A stretch of 64,000 bases of DNA from Perkinsus olseni (Eukaryota; Perkinsozoa; Perkinsida; Perkinsidae), in NCBI GenBank assembly GCA_013115135.1, contig JABANP010000034.1:124001-188000 (forward strand). Direction: 5' to 3'. The position numbers and the translations under genes were made by a program. Below the pieces are notes generated by a model. It was given only the letters and a program-made list of their open reading frames with translations, had not been told where the DNA came from and made no database searches. This document shows positions 1 to 12,700 of this stretch, in pieces (within the stretch, counting starts at the first letter, position 1; every line of letters starts with the position of its first letter).

Positions 1-1443
1 GTGCTCCCAAGTCGAGAAGCACTGCCTTATAGGTGGGCTCGCTACCCGCTGACTGGTCATCTATCATGTGCCCAGGCGGAACCGATGAAACTACCATTGC
101 AAGCATCAAGCGGGTGTACTCGCACCCATGGATCCTGCGCAACAGTAATGACTGCAGCGGTGGCTCCAGGTTGTGAACACCAATGACGTGCTTTTCTCTC
201 GGACAGGCAGGGAGTTCTCTGATCGCCATGGCTTTTCCAGAGTTGAAGTTAACTCTACTTCACGTAAGTCCTATGTCGCTGCTAGTCTAACCGGCTGGAC
301 GCGCGAACGTCCCGTACCCAGCGTTTTAGATGCTGTTGGGCTCGTTGCCGCCAACCGAGGCGACCCGACTATAGCTGCAGTAGGCAGCTCTGTACAGGCC
401 GAGACGCATGGACTGCATATCGTGAGAATTGAGCTGCTTTTGAAGTATAACTCTATGGGTTGACTGATTAGGTCAAGGAGAATGTTGCCAATGACGAGAA
501 CGCTCAGACGCGTTACGTTGTTGTTGGACCGGGGACACTCCCCGGATAACATCCTCGAGTGTCCTGGTTCAGTACCCTTGAAGTCTGCTATATGCGTGTC
601 AATAAAGGTGGGAACCACTCATCGAGTGGTGGCTCGTAAGAAGCTGACTTCAGGATGAACCAAGTGCCCTATTCAAGGCACTAGCTAGTTTTGCCCTGCG
701 GGATCTGAATATCACGAGCGTGGTAGGATCACGTCGTGGACCACTTGTTCGCAGAATTCGAAGTCAGGTCTTACGGCCCCTGGCGATGTTCCCATCCTTC
801 AGGGAGGCGCTGCCCGGGGGTAGCCAGCACTGGGATTACTGTTTCTATATAGAGTAAGAATATGTAGAAGTTCGGTCTAAAGGCTAGAAACAGGAGTATG
901 TGCCTCGTCGTACGGCGGCGACGAGCGAGCTTTCAATTCACCCCGAAGGTACGATGCGGGATCGGAAGAGTGCGAGGCAGCGCTGGTATCAAGCCTGAGG
1001 GAGCTCAGTGGACCTATTGTTGAGCGGCTAGGAAAGGTAAGGCTGACTCTCCACTAAGTGGAGTCTACTTGGTATCGTTCATAACAATGTCATTGTTACA
1101 CGCAATCACATCGCGACTGTGCAACTCGTTAGCGTGCCCTTCCGCAGAGATACCCATCATTCATTCGTCACAGCCATTATCGGCATCCTGACTGGAAGAC
1201 GCGGTCTGACGAGAGCGTTTCGTGGGAACAGTTGCGAGAATTTTTGTCAAGATGAGAACAGGGATAGAGATGATGCCTTCATGGAATACGCCAATGGACT
1301 GACCATCAGAACAATCGATAATTTTTCTTACGAAGTTGCATGTTTCGTTCCTGCAGTGAAGCTGCGAGGGGATAGATGATAAATACTCGTGATTACGTTT
1401 CGTTCAGGTGAGAGAAGCTGCGGTGATTAAACCTTAAACGTGC
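1..1443. other. No gene recognised upstream of the tRNA
   Basis: Only short open frames occur on either strand and none gives a recognisable domain or a consistent chain of exons. No rRNA-like or tRNA-like structure was seen before position 1444. The stretch could be intergenic or hold exons of a gene that starts outside the window. Confidence 0.4.
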
Positions 1444-1515
1444 GGTTCTATGGTGTAACGGTTAGCACTCCAGACTCTGAATCTGGCGATCTGGGTTCAA
1501 ATCCCGGTAGAACCT
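1444..1515 (+). tRNA. tRNA-Gln (anticodon CTG)
   Basis: A 72-base cloverleaf without an intron. The acceptor stem GGTTCTA (1444-1450) pairs with TAGAACC (1508-1514), and 1515 is the discriminator base. The anticodon stem CCAGA/TCTGG encloses the loop CTCTGAA, with anticodon CTG at 1477-1479, which reads CAG glutamine codons. Box B appears as GGTTCAAATCC in the T arm. The gene is followed by a T run (1515-1518) suited to RNA polymerase III termination. The body closely matches the usual eukaryotic tRNA-Gln sequence. Confidence 0.96.
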
Positions 1516-1597
1516 TTTCTCATGGACTCGATTGGCATTCGCCTACAGCAACTCCCTCGTCCCACTACATATATTGAGTAACTCAACACCCTCATCA

Positions 1598-3054
1598 TCA
1601 GTCTATACTTGCTGTGATTTGCAAGGAGCGCAAGTTGACATCTGAACAATCGTGCTGGTTGCTGGATGTTTTTCGGCCCCAGTCCGGCATCTGAACTCGT
1701 CTAGATGCACTCCCTTTTCTCAATATCGACGAAGGCGGCGAGGGATCCCTCGCGGGTGTAGCGTCTTCGGGCTCTGGTGTCGAAGACCTTTGGAGTATTG
1801 ATGGATTCAGCTTTCTTGGCAGGTATTGTGATAGAACAGACTCTTCTAGCTCACGGTGCTCATCGTTGGAGGTGCACACGTGAGAATCCCCCCGTTGGAG
1901 TTTCTGCACCAGGGCATCTTTCTCGTTAACCAGACTCTGCATCTCCCGAACCTAGCGGATGATGGTTATTAGAAACAATGTGACGAGCATAGACACGGCA
2001 CACCCGACCTGTCCGGTTAGCCAAACGCCACGCCTTTCTGCGCTCTCCAACCCCTCTTTGGCTTGTTGGTAGTTCAACTCGGCCGTCTTCAAAGCTTCCG
2101 TTTTGATAGCGATTTGTGCCTACGTTGGGATACTCCGGTGCTCGGCATGGAGGATATGAGTATCATGACCCCACCCGCGCGTCAGACTCAGATTTCTCCA
2201 TTGCCTCCATCTTCGTTCGCGCCGCATCTACCTCTGCCCGGAGGTCCGCGGTATTCTGCCGCTCGCGTCGTAGTTCCTCCTTGTTCGATTGCGCTTCAGA
2301 GACAGCGCCGACCAGCCTACCGTAAGAAAGGCGCGGCAAAACCGCGACTAAGGCAAATAGCCGCCAGCAAAAGATGCCTACCCCGCTATGAGTTCTCTCG
2401 TTTTTGAGGGGTCCCGGCGCTCCAAAGCAGCCCGTTCGAGATCGGGTCCGGTACACAGCCAAAGCCACTTGAATAGCTCATAAAACTCATCTCCCGCAGT
2501 TTTCTCCAGTCGTTCTGTGAGCATGCCAGTTGCAGAGTGTACTTCAGTGAGAGCGGCCATCATCATGTCCCGCTCGGATGAAATAATAGCAAGGTCAGCT
2601 CTCAACTTATGCATCTGAAAGGCCTCCTCACTAGCGACTTCTTCGCTAGGCGAATATCATAAACCACACAACCGGGGAGGTTGGCGGAGTACGGGGCTCA
2701 CGAGGCCGTTGTAGGGCCATGTTCACGCGTCCCTACCGTCATCACCTCATTTTCGACTCCTCCCTTCAGAGTTTCGATCTCGCGTTTGAGCCTGCGAACC
2801 TCTTCTAAAGCCTCGTCTCGTCCAGCCAAAGCTTCATCGGCCTGAAGCAGGTGCACTACCTACTCATTCGACTAACATCGCAGGCTTGCCTGCTTTCTCG
2901 CCACCGACAGCACTTGCCGTGTCCTCTTCAGCTGCTTCGCTATAGCAGCTGGGTCGTATGGCAGATGTTGTGTGGACATCGGTGATGATGATGGTGGACG
3001 CATCATTGTCGCTGAAGACTGGAAATTCGGAAGACTTCATACACCAGCTACGAG
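1598..3054 (-). CDS. Coiled-coil protein with possible transmembrane segment, hypothetical
   Basis: I do not recognise the family. On the minus strand, several frames joined by probable short introns give Glu/Lys/Arg/Ala-rich heptad-like helices. Examples are the stretches around 2750-2850 (contains EALEEVRRLKREIETLKGG), 2480-2614 (SERDMMMAALTEVHS) and 2180-2290 (EELRRERQNTADLRAEVDAA). Near 1960-2100 an Ala/Glu-rich helix is followed by a hydrophobic run, GCAVSMLVTLFLITII, which is either a membrane segment or partly a 33-base intron ending CGCTAG. The last exon (1598-1942) carries another coiled coil and a Ser/Pro-rich tail and stops at 1598. The start is unresolved; the end given is only where plausible coding begins. 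Exon joins are inferred, so the protein could be shorter. Confidence 0.45.
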
Positions 3055-3130
3055 GGGGACGGGTGAACCGTGCTCTAACGAAACAGATGCCGTGTTGCCT
3101 TTGACAGAGCAGACATGAGCATGGACTCAT

Positions 3131-3579
3131 GGTGTTTGGTATATCGGGTCATGCAGGGAAATTCGACTTCCACTGCTGCTATGGCTGCTATCATCGTCGT
3201 GGTTTCCAGTGAGGATGGCTAGCGTCTGTGCAGGAAGGATTGACTACTGCTCTCCGAGTGATACCATCAACAGCATGTCTCGATGTGCTGGGTAACTCCG
3301 ATATCTGCTGTCATCATCACTGATGATTCATCAGACTGCAGTAAAAGCCTTCCTGTGGTGCCACCGCCCGTAGACCTCTGCCACATAGACTAGAGCAAGG
3401 GTGAGAGGAGGCATCATCACTACAGAGATAATAGCACTTCATCAATCAGCAGCCCCGCACCACAGCTGGCCTCCTCCATCTGCTTCTATTCTACTGGTGT
3501 AAATAACTCCACCAACCTTCACTAAGAAACGTCACATGATACAGCATGGATGTTAGATGCCATAGACCGGTCACGAAGA
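3131..3579. other. Intergenic, rich in TCATCA-type short runs
   Basis: No supported coding exon. The stretch has scattered ATCATC/TGATGA runs, which recur throughout this window in introns and spacers. Confidence 0.4.
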
Positions 3580-5987
3580 TCACTGGGACTGAGTGAGCTC
3601 TGCCGAGTCCCTGCAGTGTTGATGCCGCCATGCTTGGTCCCATAGCCATAGCAGAATGTCCTCTCCTATATCTATGGAGGACTCCTCCATCGCGAGAAGG
3701 ACGTCAGACAGAAGATCGACATGACCAGTGGCGAGGGTATGCAGGAGGAAGGTAGGGAGCAGTGGCCCCAGGGAGGACACGGTCCGTGACAAAGTATTGT
3801 CTATGATCTGCAACACTTTCTAGTACACGCTGGGCTAGACATCTACAATTGATGGAGCTGTGACATTGTTCATCCGTGTAGCGCAGGAGCCCAGACGGGC
3901 AGACTGCAGGCAAGCATAGACGTAGAGTGTCCAAGGCACGAGGGAGCGCACTCTGTTCTGGCAAGATGAGAAGCCCAGCAGGGTACTTATCCAGAGCTTG
4001 TAGCGGCGTATTGACTAGGAGGTCGAGATCGCGGCGAGGATGTATGACAAAATGGGGCAAGAGTTGTAGATATTTACACACCCTCTCATCATAACCACCT
4101 TCCATGCTTCCGAACCACCGCCGTCTGAAGTCATCACATCCACGCCTGCTGCTACTCAAGGCTGTAGACGACTGCGAATCGCCACTGCCCTTCGGCGGCA
4201 TTCCCGCCAGATGTCGACGGGCCTCGACCCATCCCAATCGTGTGAAAACCTCTTGTAGCTCATCTCTGATGACCGCTATGTTCGTGAGAGAATGATGCTC
4301 TTCTGCCAGGGCTTCCATGGCCCAGGAGGGCGTGGTAGTTTCCTGACTGGCAGAGGCCCAGAGAGCTGGGCTCATACTCAACAGGCGGGCACGTAGACAC
4401 ACTCTCGCGATATCCGATTTACTGACAGTCGGCAGAGATGCCCCCTGACTTGCTGATATAAGCTCAACGGTCTGCTGCTGCTGCTGCTGTTCGGAAGCGC
4501 TGCTCACTAGCTTTGCGGCTGGTTCCCCTCCTATTCGGGAGCCATCCCCAGAGGCCGGTGTAGGATGCCGTAGCTTCCCTATCGACACGATCGGCCGGGC
4601 CCCCTTGGTATCTTCAATAGCTCGAGGGAAGTTGGAAAGATTGTATACCTCGATGCCACCATTATCCGAGGCCCCTTCGCTAGTGCGCCAATCCGTCACT
4701 GAACGTGACTTGGATCGGCGGCTACTATTGCTGTTACTAGCGGCCGGGGCGCTGGGGGGTGCTGAGCGGGTAGGCAATGAACGAGGATTGGCAGTTTGGG
4801 CAGAGAATGACAAGGACAGGAGGGTTATGTCCGGTGGCATACCAATAACCTTGGCTTCAACCAAGGCCGTTATACAACTAGTGGCGTGATAACCTACATG
4901 CAGCAACACCTGCTTAGGGTCTCGGCCGATTGGGCTGACTGTAACAATGATGGGTAGCCCACTGTGATGGTTAGGCAGGGGTCCAAAGTCATAGGCGACC
5001 TCAACTGTCTCAACGTCCAAGAGATACACACTGTTCTTGCTGCCGCCTATTGATAGGATATGTCTATCAGTGATGACCCATAGCATGCCCAAGCTTATCG
5101 ATCTCCCATTCTTGGAGAATTTGAGAGTACTTTGGACTGACAGTGTGGCATAATCGCAGCTGTCATCCAGTAGATTAATATCGGCTAACCATAACCTTCC
5201 TCCTGGACGGGCACAACATACCCGACCATCGTCCAGTAGGGCTGCGGCAAATCGACCATGATGGCCTCGGGAGCCCACCCACACCGGCTCCTTCGCCGCG
5301 GCGGCCGCCTCCGCATCGCTCCCAAACCGTATTATACACACCCTATGAGTGGTCGCTACGATGAGCAGTCCTTCCGGTATACGATGACTATAGGACATGG
5401 ATATGATCTCATGACCATCGAGACTGCTGCAATCGAGAGGGAGCAGGAGGCTTGTCCTCGACGATGGTGTAGATCCCTCCATCGCTAGTCCCGGCATAGA
5501 GCACATTGGCTTTACCAAAGGACAGAGCACTGACTGCACACTCTAGTCGGACGTCCCGCTGCCGGCTTTTATCAAGAGGATCGCTATCGACTGAGTAGAT
5601 GGTAAGGACTGTCTTATTGGAAGTGCCTGTTGTCTGACGATAGGCTAGGGCCAGAGAGGTGTAGACATGGGCCGCGGCTAAGAGCTGCCCTTCGAACCGT
5701 ATACCACTTTTCCATCCCTTATCGAGAACCACGCCTCCCGCCTGATCGATACCATTAAAGGCCACGGAGTGCACCTCACTGCCCTGAACAACCCAGGAGG
5801 GTTGCTCGGCAAGCACCCCCTTCGGTGGAGTAGGAGGAGCGAGAGCCAGTAGTGATACACCAGACTGCGGTCGGTGAGTGACGCTCGGTTTGCTACTGTG
5901 AGTTTCCAGCGAGGACGTAGCGTCCGATACTGATGGGCTGAGGCTTGAGGACGCCGCCGCCGTTACTGAAGGTAACCTTGCCGCCAT
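3580..5987 (-). CDS. Large protein with N-terminal beta-propeller-like repeats, hypothetical
   Basis: The ATG at 5987 (MAARLPSV) opens a frame running to about 5440 that contains WD-like strands such as VLYAGTSDGGIYTI. A second frame carries the protein from about 5440 to about 3830 with further strands, LIVATTHRVCIIRFG and RHILSIGGSKNSVYLLDV, then a Ser-rich linker with a Gln run (near 4470) and a helical C-terminal part. A third frame ends at 3580 with an amphipathic helical tail (LLSDVLLAMEESS). The two frame changes could be short introns or single-base indels; I found no clean GT-AG pair of the right length at 5440 except a weak 55-base one. A propeller followed by helices resembles trafficking scaffolds (Vps, HPS5 or TECPR2 type), but no diagnostic motif was seen. 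It lies 254 bp downstream of AP4B1 on the same strand. Confidence 0.6.
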
Positions 5988-6240
5988 CTGACGATCCAAG
6001 TGATGGGCTGAGTCTCACAATCCACTGATGATGATTGACTCAACTCGATATAGCCGGAGATGGTACAGAGGGAGAAACAATCACTACTGGTGACATCAAC
6101 AACGACTACACAAACTGTATCAACGGTAACTTGAGGGAGAGCGAACGATGGTTCCATGATGAAGGCTCTCCACCGTCCGCCAGGTATCTCCCTAGCCTTC
6201 GGAAAATCTGCAGTGGTATACTTTCAACACCATAGAGCAG

Positions 6241-9200
6241 CTAGTCGTCTCCAAGCAGGTCAGTGGACTCGACAGTATCGCTTTGAGATGGTGATGCCTC
6301 TGCTGCTGGTGGTGGTGGTGGAGGGGGCTGCTCTGGTCTCATCTTGGTATTCCATAGGACTTCTTGCTGTGCCCTGGTACAGGGGCTCCATCACTGGTAC
6401 GAACTTACTGCTGGTCATCCGGTAGATAACCGATAAGGTGTCGAACTCCTCCTCGAATATTCTATCATCAATTTTAACGTCATAAGTGTCTGCGGATGCA
6501 TTGGCCTAGAATTACACAAAGCGATGGTTATGACTAGCAGTCGATGAATAGAAGTAATTTCTTATTACCGTAGCCTCGTCCCCAACCAAAACTATGTCAT
6601 GTGCTTCTTGGACACTCCGCTGTAGTAGTCGATAGTACATCAATGCTCTATCCCGGACATCAGGGCTAGCAGCGGGACCTTGCAAGGGATCACATCGCCA
6701 CTACTGCTGCCAACACCACCACGATGATGATGAAGGTACTCACTCGTCACAGCGTAATTGAATGCTAGTCCTAGTATCTTCTGCATCTCAGGTGGACGTG
6801 CAAAGAATAGCTTAGTACAGGCAGTTAGGAGCTCTAGAGCACCCGTATCATCGGAAGCCTTGATGACCTCGTCATCATCCTTCGATATCGTAGGAGCTAC
6901 ATAAAATACCATAGTCTCGACAAGGTGCTGCATCTCACCATACCTGGCGCTGCCGCTCCTGCTGCTGCTGCCGACTCATCTAGCCCAAACTCAGCACCCT
7001 CCAGGCCATTAGCACCGGGTGAGAGGGCACCGGCATCGGAGTCCATGAGGTCGTTGATGATGTCCTCGAGGATGTATGGCGCCATTGGTATGGACTCACC
7101 GTATTCACCTGTAGGGGAGCGTCGTCACGAAGATGTGAAAGACTAGTTCCCACCTAGAATCCACACTACTGCTGCCTTGCCAAGTGGATCACCCGATACA
7201 TTCTTGAGGCATTTCTCGAGAACCTCTGGGCTTGTTATCTGATCCCATCATAATCCAGGGATGAGAGAGGCTCTCTCAGCGAGGCTCGATCAAGGAGAGG
7301 GGACTCACAAGTTCTATTGTATGCTCTCTGCCATTAGCAACACCACTCCTCAGCAATTGTTTCAAGACCACAACAGCCTCCGATGCCACGCCCTTATTAC
7401 GGGGAGTATCCGAACCTGCAGTGGGAGCATTGATGGCGACGCAGTGTCGCAAGACTGTAGTGCAGAAGCAATAGTTACATGTTAGGTGGTCCAGAAGGAT
7501 GTCGAATATACCAGGCACCGCTCCAGGGCAGGCAAGGCCAACTGCTCCAATACTGCGGACTGCCTCTCGGGATACCTCCGAATCGGGGTCATTAGTGATG
7601 GTCTCGCGGAACTGAAGAGAGCGCGATTCACGAGGAAGGGGTTTCAGAAGAAGCCGATGCTGCTGCCGGCGGTACTGAGGCTGATTTGATGCTCGTGTTA
7701 CCTCCCCGAGTATATCATTGACACAGGTACTGTCGGTCTTGGCCGCTTGGCAGGCTAGTAAGGTGAGCAGCTGTAATTTCAGGTACTTGATGTAGCTGGG
7801 CTCGTTGTAACGGCAGTAAAAATTCTTGTAATCATTGCCGGTGAAAAGGGGAGCACCTAGCCGATCGACACGCAAGGGATGGGCGTTCATGTTTTTCCCT
7901 TGGGTGTTTACCGCCAGCCTTCTGCTGATGCACTACGAGTACTATGATGTGGCTGAGAATAACATAGGCTTGTTCGTGACCACCGGTTGATATAGCGCCC
8001 AGTAATGTCAACAAGGTAGGCTTTAAACGCTCCCTGATAAACATGACAGCAGTCGGGCGCAGAGGCCAGAGCCTTGTAGCTCACATGACTTGCTGTAGCA
8101 GCTCGCTATTCCCAGTGGCATCAGCAACAGCTGACGCCCACTCGATGTAGAGAGTACTTGCTGCCATGATGACGGAGGGGCTATTCTGTTTCAGAAGGGG
8201 GTCCAGTATATTGAATACGTCAAACATCTCCTCCTCGGTATCTGAGAGGTGACCGGATAAGGAAGCGAAGGGAGCGTGATGCTAGACCTACTGGGCCTGT
8301 ACTTCTTCGTAATGATCTTGATGATAGCATCCGCACCCCACTCAGAAAAACGATATATGTTGTTGAGGAGGTTGTCCACGATCTCCTGTGTTAGTTCAAT
8401 ACCGCCTATATCCGCCAATATCTCATTCAGCGCGACCTGAGCATGCATGATGCAAGATGGCACTCCAGCTAATGGATGCCGATCCGAGTCCTCATGGGAT
8501 CAATATGCAGTTGATCGATTCAATGCTTGTACACAGGGAGCTAGTACAGATGATCTGATGATGGTGTTGCCTAGTTATTATTATTACCACTGCATCATAT
8601 ATAACATCAGGATCGTGATCAGATCCTGACACTATATGATAGAGGTCCTGCACTATGTCTGTATTCTCCCGTACCTGAGGGTGGGGGTGGTAGATCTCGA
8701 GGGAGCAGAGCTGGCCAATGGGCCACAGAATAGCAGCAGTGGCCAGGGTGTAGCTTCCTACGTGCTGGGGGTCGAGATGGAACATCTTGAGTGCACCAAC
8801 AACAGCTGCCTTCCTGACGTAACCATTAGGATCAGCCAGTCCCTTCTTCACTGCTGGCTCCAAGTATTCCATCATGTTACTTAGCTGTAGGCCACCTACA
8901 TCATAACCACCACGAGGATGATGATGATGATGATGCTATTAGCATACCGATGATTAGTGTATTACATAGTGATCTGAGAGCTAGGCCCCGTATACTCGGA
9001 TCAGTATCCTGGCAATCCTTCTGTAACGTATTTATAGCCAATACTGCTAGAGATGGATTTGATGCAGCATAGTTCACAAGATAGAGGTATATCATCTTCT
9101 TTTGAACCTGCATGAACGAGAGTGCCCCAAATGCTTCCTCTAGCTGAACTCCGTGGAAGAGGTGCTCCTACTACCAAATCATTGGTATAAGATGCCATAA

Positions 9201-9546
9201 CCATCTCTGGGAATAGCCGACTGACATCGATGCCCAGGGTCATGAATGCGATAACCTGATCCATAATAAAGCTGTTTCTGTACCGTTACTTAGACTACCC
9301 CCTGATGAGCATACCCGCCTGCCTTCTGTCCTAGGGTGATGATTACCTTCTTAATGGTTTCTCGCTTCTTCTCCTGATCCTTATCATTCTGCACGGACTG
9401 TAGGAGTTGTCGTAACTCATTGATCTCTCCTCGTTTATCAAAGTACCTACTACAACAGCAGTGCCACCACGCCCCTTGCATATAAAGGATGCTCACTGTG
9501 CTGATTGAGGAGGCGGGGGTGGTGGGGGAGGAGGTACAGTAGCCAT
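6241..9546 (-). CDS. AP4B1: AP-4 adaptor complex subunit beta-1
   Basis: Large beta subunit of the AP-4 coat, which sorts cargo at the trans-Golgi network without clathrin. The start at 9546 gives MATV followed by a proline run, then a 50-base intron (9447-9496). Exon 2 ends at KK (9347) and joins [12 protein letters not shown] after a 91-base intron. Armadillo-type trunk motifs follow the human protein in order: [93 protein letters not shown] and [13 protein letters not shown] 35-base intron with a GTAAGT donor brings in the last exon, a proline-rich tail ending STDLLGDD at the stop (6241). The C-terminal ear domain of animal and plant AP4B1 is not present. The AINTL...RGLALRS pattern favours AP-4 over AP-1/AP-2. 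Some internal exon borders remain approximate. Confidence 0.88.
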
Positions 9547-9736
9547 TGATTTAAAGACACAGTAGACACAAACCCCAAGCTGCTGAGGAGGACAACAGTT
9601 TCACTATTGCTGGGTTGTTGTGGTTGAAGTACTGTAACGCAAGATGGTCCTTTTAAGGAAATGGATGACGTTTAGGGAACAATATTATCTGGTAAATACG
9701 TGAGCTATCGTGAGATAGCTGTCTGGTGAATGATCA

Positions 9737-12700
9737 TCACAACTTCCGCTGTTTAAGACCACGCCATTCTTGAACCTTCTCCTTCATAGCTCTCTTCCGC
9801 TTTTCAACCTTCACTGCCCTCTTAGCCAACCTCCTCTCGGCCGTCTCTTGTGGGTTAACTATCGCATCAGCCTTCTCGTCCGCCCTACGCTTCTGTCTGG
9901 ATCTTACTACTATTCCACGCATCTGAAGTTGATCATGTTAGATGCCAGCAGGTCTGCCCGTACGTCTACCGCTTACCTCTACGAGCTCCGTGTTCCATTT
10001 ATTATACAGCGTCGCTCCGCCTGACTTGCGTATCCATTTACCCATGGACTCCACTGCCTGATTGGCAATGGCGCAGACTCTCCTGATGCCAGTGTAGGGC
10101 CGCAGCTTGGCCAGAATCCGTGAGACTACTCGCTTGGCCAACTGAGAGGATGACGATGGTGCTGAGCGGTGTTCCCCCCTGTTCTTACTTTGGTCCTCCC
10201 CTTCTTGAGCTGGTCTGACGGTAGATAATCTAACCAAGGTAGATAGTAGTGGCTTGAGGAGCCCAGCTTCATCCGAGCATAATACATCAGGAGTTACCAG
10301 TACAGCACTAGCACAGACTAGCTTCAGCAATGCCCCTAGACGTACTATACCACCACTACGCTTATAGGCTGCCAACAACTTCCTTGTCTCGTAGCTGGTA
10401 CGTACAAGTAGCCACCTCAGACGCGGCGGCACTCTTGCCGAGCTCTCTGGTGGTAGCTCTACAACTAGATCTCCGTCTCCACCATTCTCATCGTTGTGAT
10501 GCTCGTCCTCAGCTAGTAGGCCCATATCAGCTACACCCTCTCCTGCATCCTCCGTGTCACTAACATCCTCCTCCTCATCAGCAGCAGCAGAGGAGGCCTT
10601 CCCATCACCATCAGCAGCAGCAGCAGATTCAGTCGATGGTTCGACGTCCTCATCCGTCTCTTCCACATCGGTATCATCAACCTCCTCGTTTACGTCCTCC
10701 TCATCCTCCGCCTCCTCATCAGAGACTATTTCGGTCCTCGAGCTCTGGTCACGTTGAGCACAGGAGAGTACAGCGACAGTGGCCCGTACTGATGCAGATG
10801 CCACTTCAGGGTGCTCTCCAGCGAATGGAGAATAGCAAGCTGCTGTGAGCCGAGGGATGGCACCTTCAGGTACGTACGAGTCTGTAGCGCTATGCTTGTT
10901 AGAGTCCCCGAACTGACTGAGTAGCTCAGTGTCCACAGCAGACTCGGGGATAGTCCACTCATTACGAACATCACAGTATTCAGTAACGGTTCGTAGGGCT
11001 GCTAGCCTGACCCAAGGGTGAGGAGCTTGTGGTGCCAGCAGGACCAAGAGCGAGCTGCATGAAGGCATTACCGTTCTCGTCCAGTGGACCTGCTGCCTTA
11101 TGGTAACCTCCAGCCTCAAAGGCTATAAGTAGCTCATAGAGTGTATGCCAATAGCTGAGCTGTTGCGATGACGAGGAGATCTGCCCAAGGCGGATGACAG
11201 CCTCTCGCAATACAGCAACTATACCAGCATCAGAGGAGTCAGCACAGGTGAGACAGAACTCTCCGAAGGCTCCGAGTAGTTTAGGATTATCAGCCTTGCT
11301 CCAACTGATGACCTTACCTCGTAGTGTAGGCCTTAGATGAACCTTCTCGACCACTACCTTGACAAGCTCTCTAAGCATAGACCTGCATCGATCATCAGTC
11401 TCCCCAGCAGCCCCGGCTAAGGAGGTTAGAGTAAGCATGAGAGAGAACTCCTTGAGGACTTCTGCAGGCATTTGCAGCGCTAAGGAATGTAGAGCATTGA
11501 TGCAGTAGCGCCTCGTGGGAGGGGCGCAAGTAGGATTAGGGGAGTTGGCACAGGCTGCTGCCACACGGACCAGTGATGCTATCTTGGCTGTGAGCGACTG
11601 CGTGGTGTGAGGGATAATCTATTAGCCACTTGCAGACTACCTGCCCACAGAGAGCACCAAGGGAGTCATCATTGTAGTAGGTCCCACCAGCCCCACAGAG
11701 CAGATTCTCCAGCACTACATTACAGACAGTATACAGTTGTACCACCAACTGTGAGTGGCCTGCCTTACCAGAGCTCTTCGTACGCTTAGTAGAGGCCTCA
11801 TTTGGCGGTGCTACTCTGGGCATGATAACCCGACGTAGCATAGTCATAGCACTCATCCTTAGCTTAGGATGCTCGTTAACACATAGTTCAACGTGAGCTA
11901 GTAGCGCCAATAACAGCTCTTCATTACATTTGATAATACCAACAGTACCGGTAAGGAGGCTGCATAACAGCTTCGTACATGTGGCAACTATCGACGATGC
12001 TGCACTACTATGAGTTGACTGTTGACGCTTAGCTTGTACTACAGTAAGATCTCTAGAGAGGGATGCCCCAGCACTATAGAACTGTACCATCTTCAGGACA
12101 CTTCTCACGATACCCAAGGGTCTCTTTAGCACTGAGTACTTCTAGCAGAGGGTTGTTAGGAGCGCTGCCTGATGATGAATCGCCAGCATCCTCTTTCGGA
12201 GTAGAGTACTTCATGCAGGATATCAAGCGGCTAAGGGATCTAGCTGCAGGGACGAAGACGTCATCAACCTTGCTAACGGTGATGAAATAGGCTACTGGTG
12301 ATAGTACACCACGCAGGGTGGCTTCATCACTCAGGAGGGTAGCTGTCGACCGTCCAGCACGCTTAAGCAGGCCCTCTAACAGCTTCAAGCCGACCTCGGC
12401 AGCGGCACTACCTCGTATAGTAGCATCATAACGCTGTGAACTACCACCAGTGCCAGCCTTCTTCCACTCTTCAGAGACCCAAGCACCACGGCCAGTGGCC
12501 GCACCAGGCAAGACAGTAACAGCCTCCTCCTTCTTAGTCTTCATAGTGCCACTCTTACCCCCCTGTTTAGCGCTCTCGGAATCTATGATGGCAGCATTGG
12601 CAGAGAAGAGATCTGCTTCCTCAAAGTCACACTTATCCTCGAGAACGCTGACAGCACGAGTTAATACACGTTGGCACTGTTGGAAGTCTAAGGGAGACTG

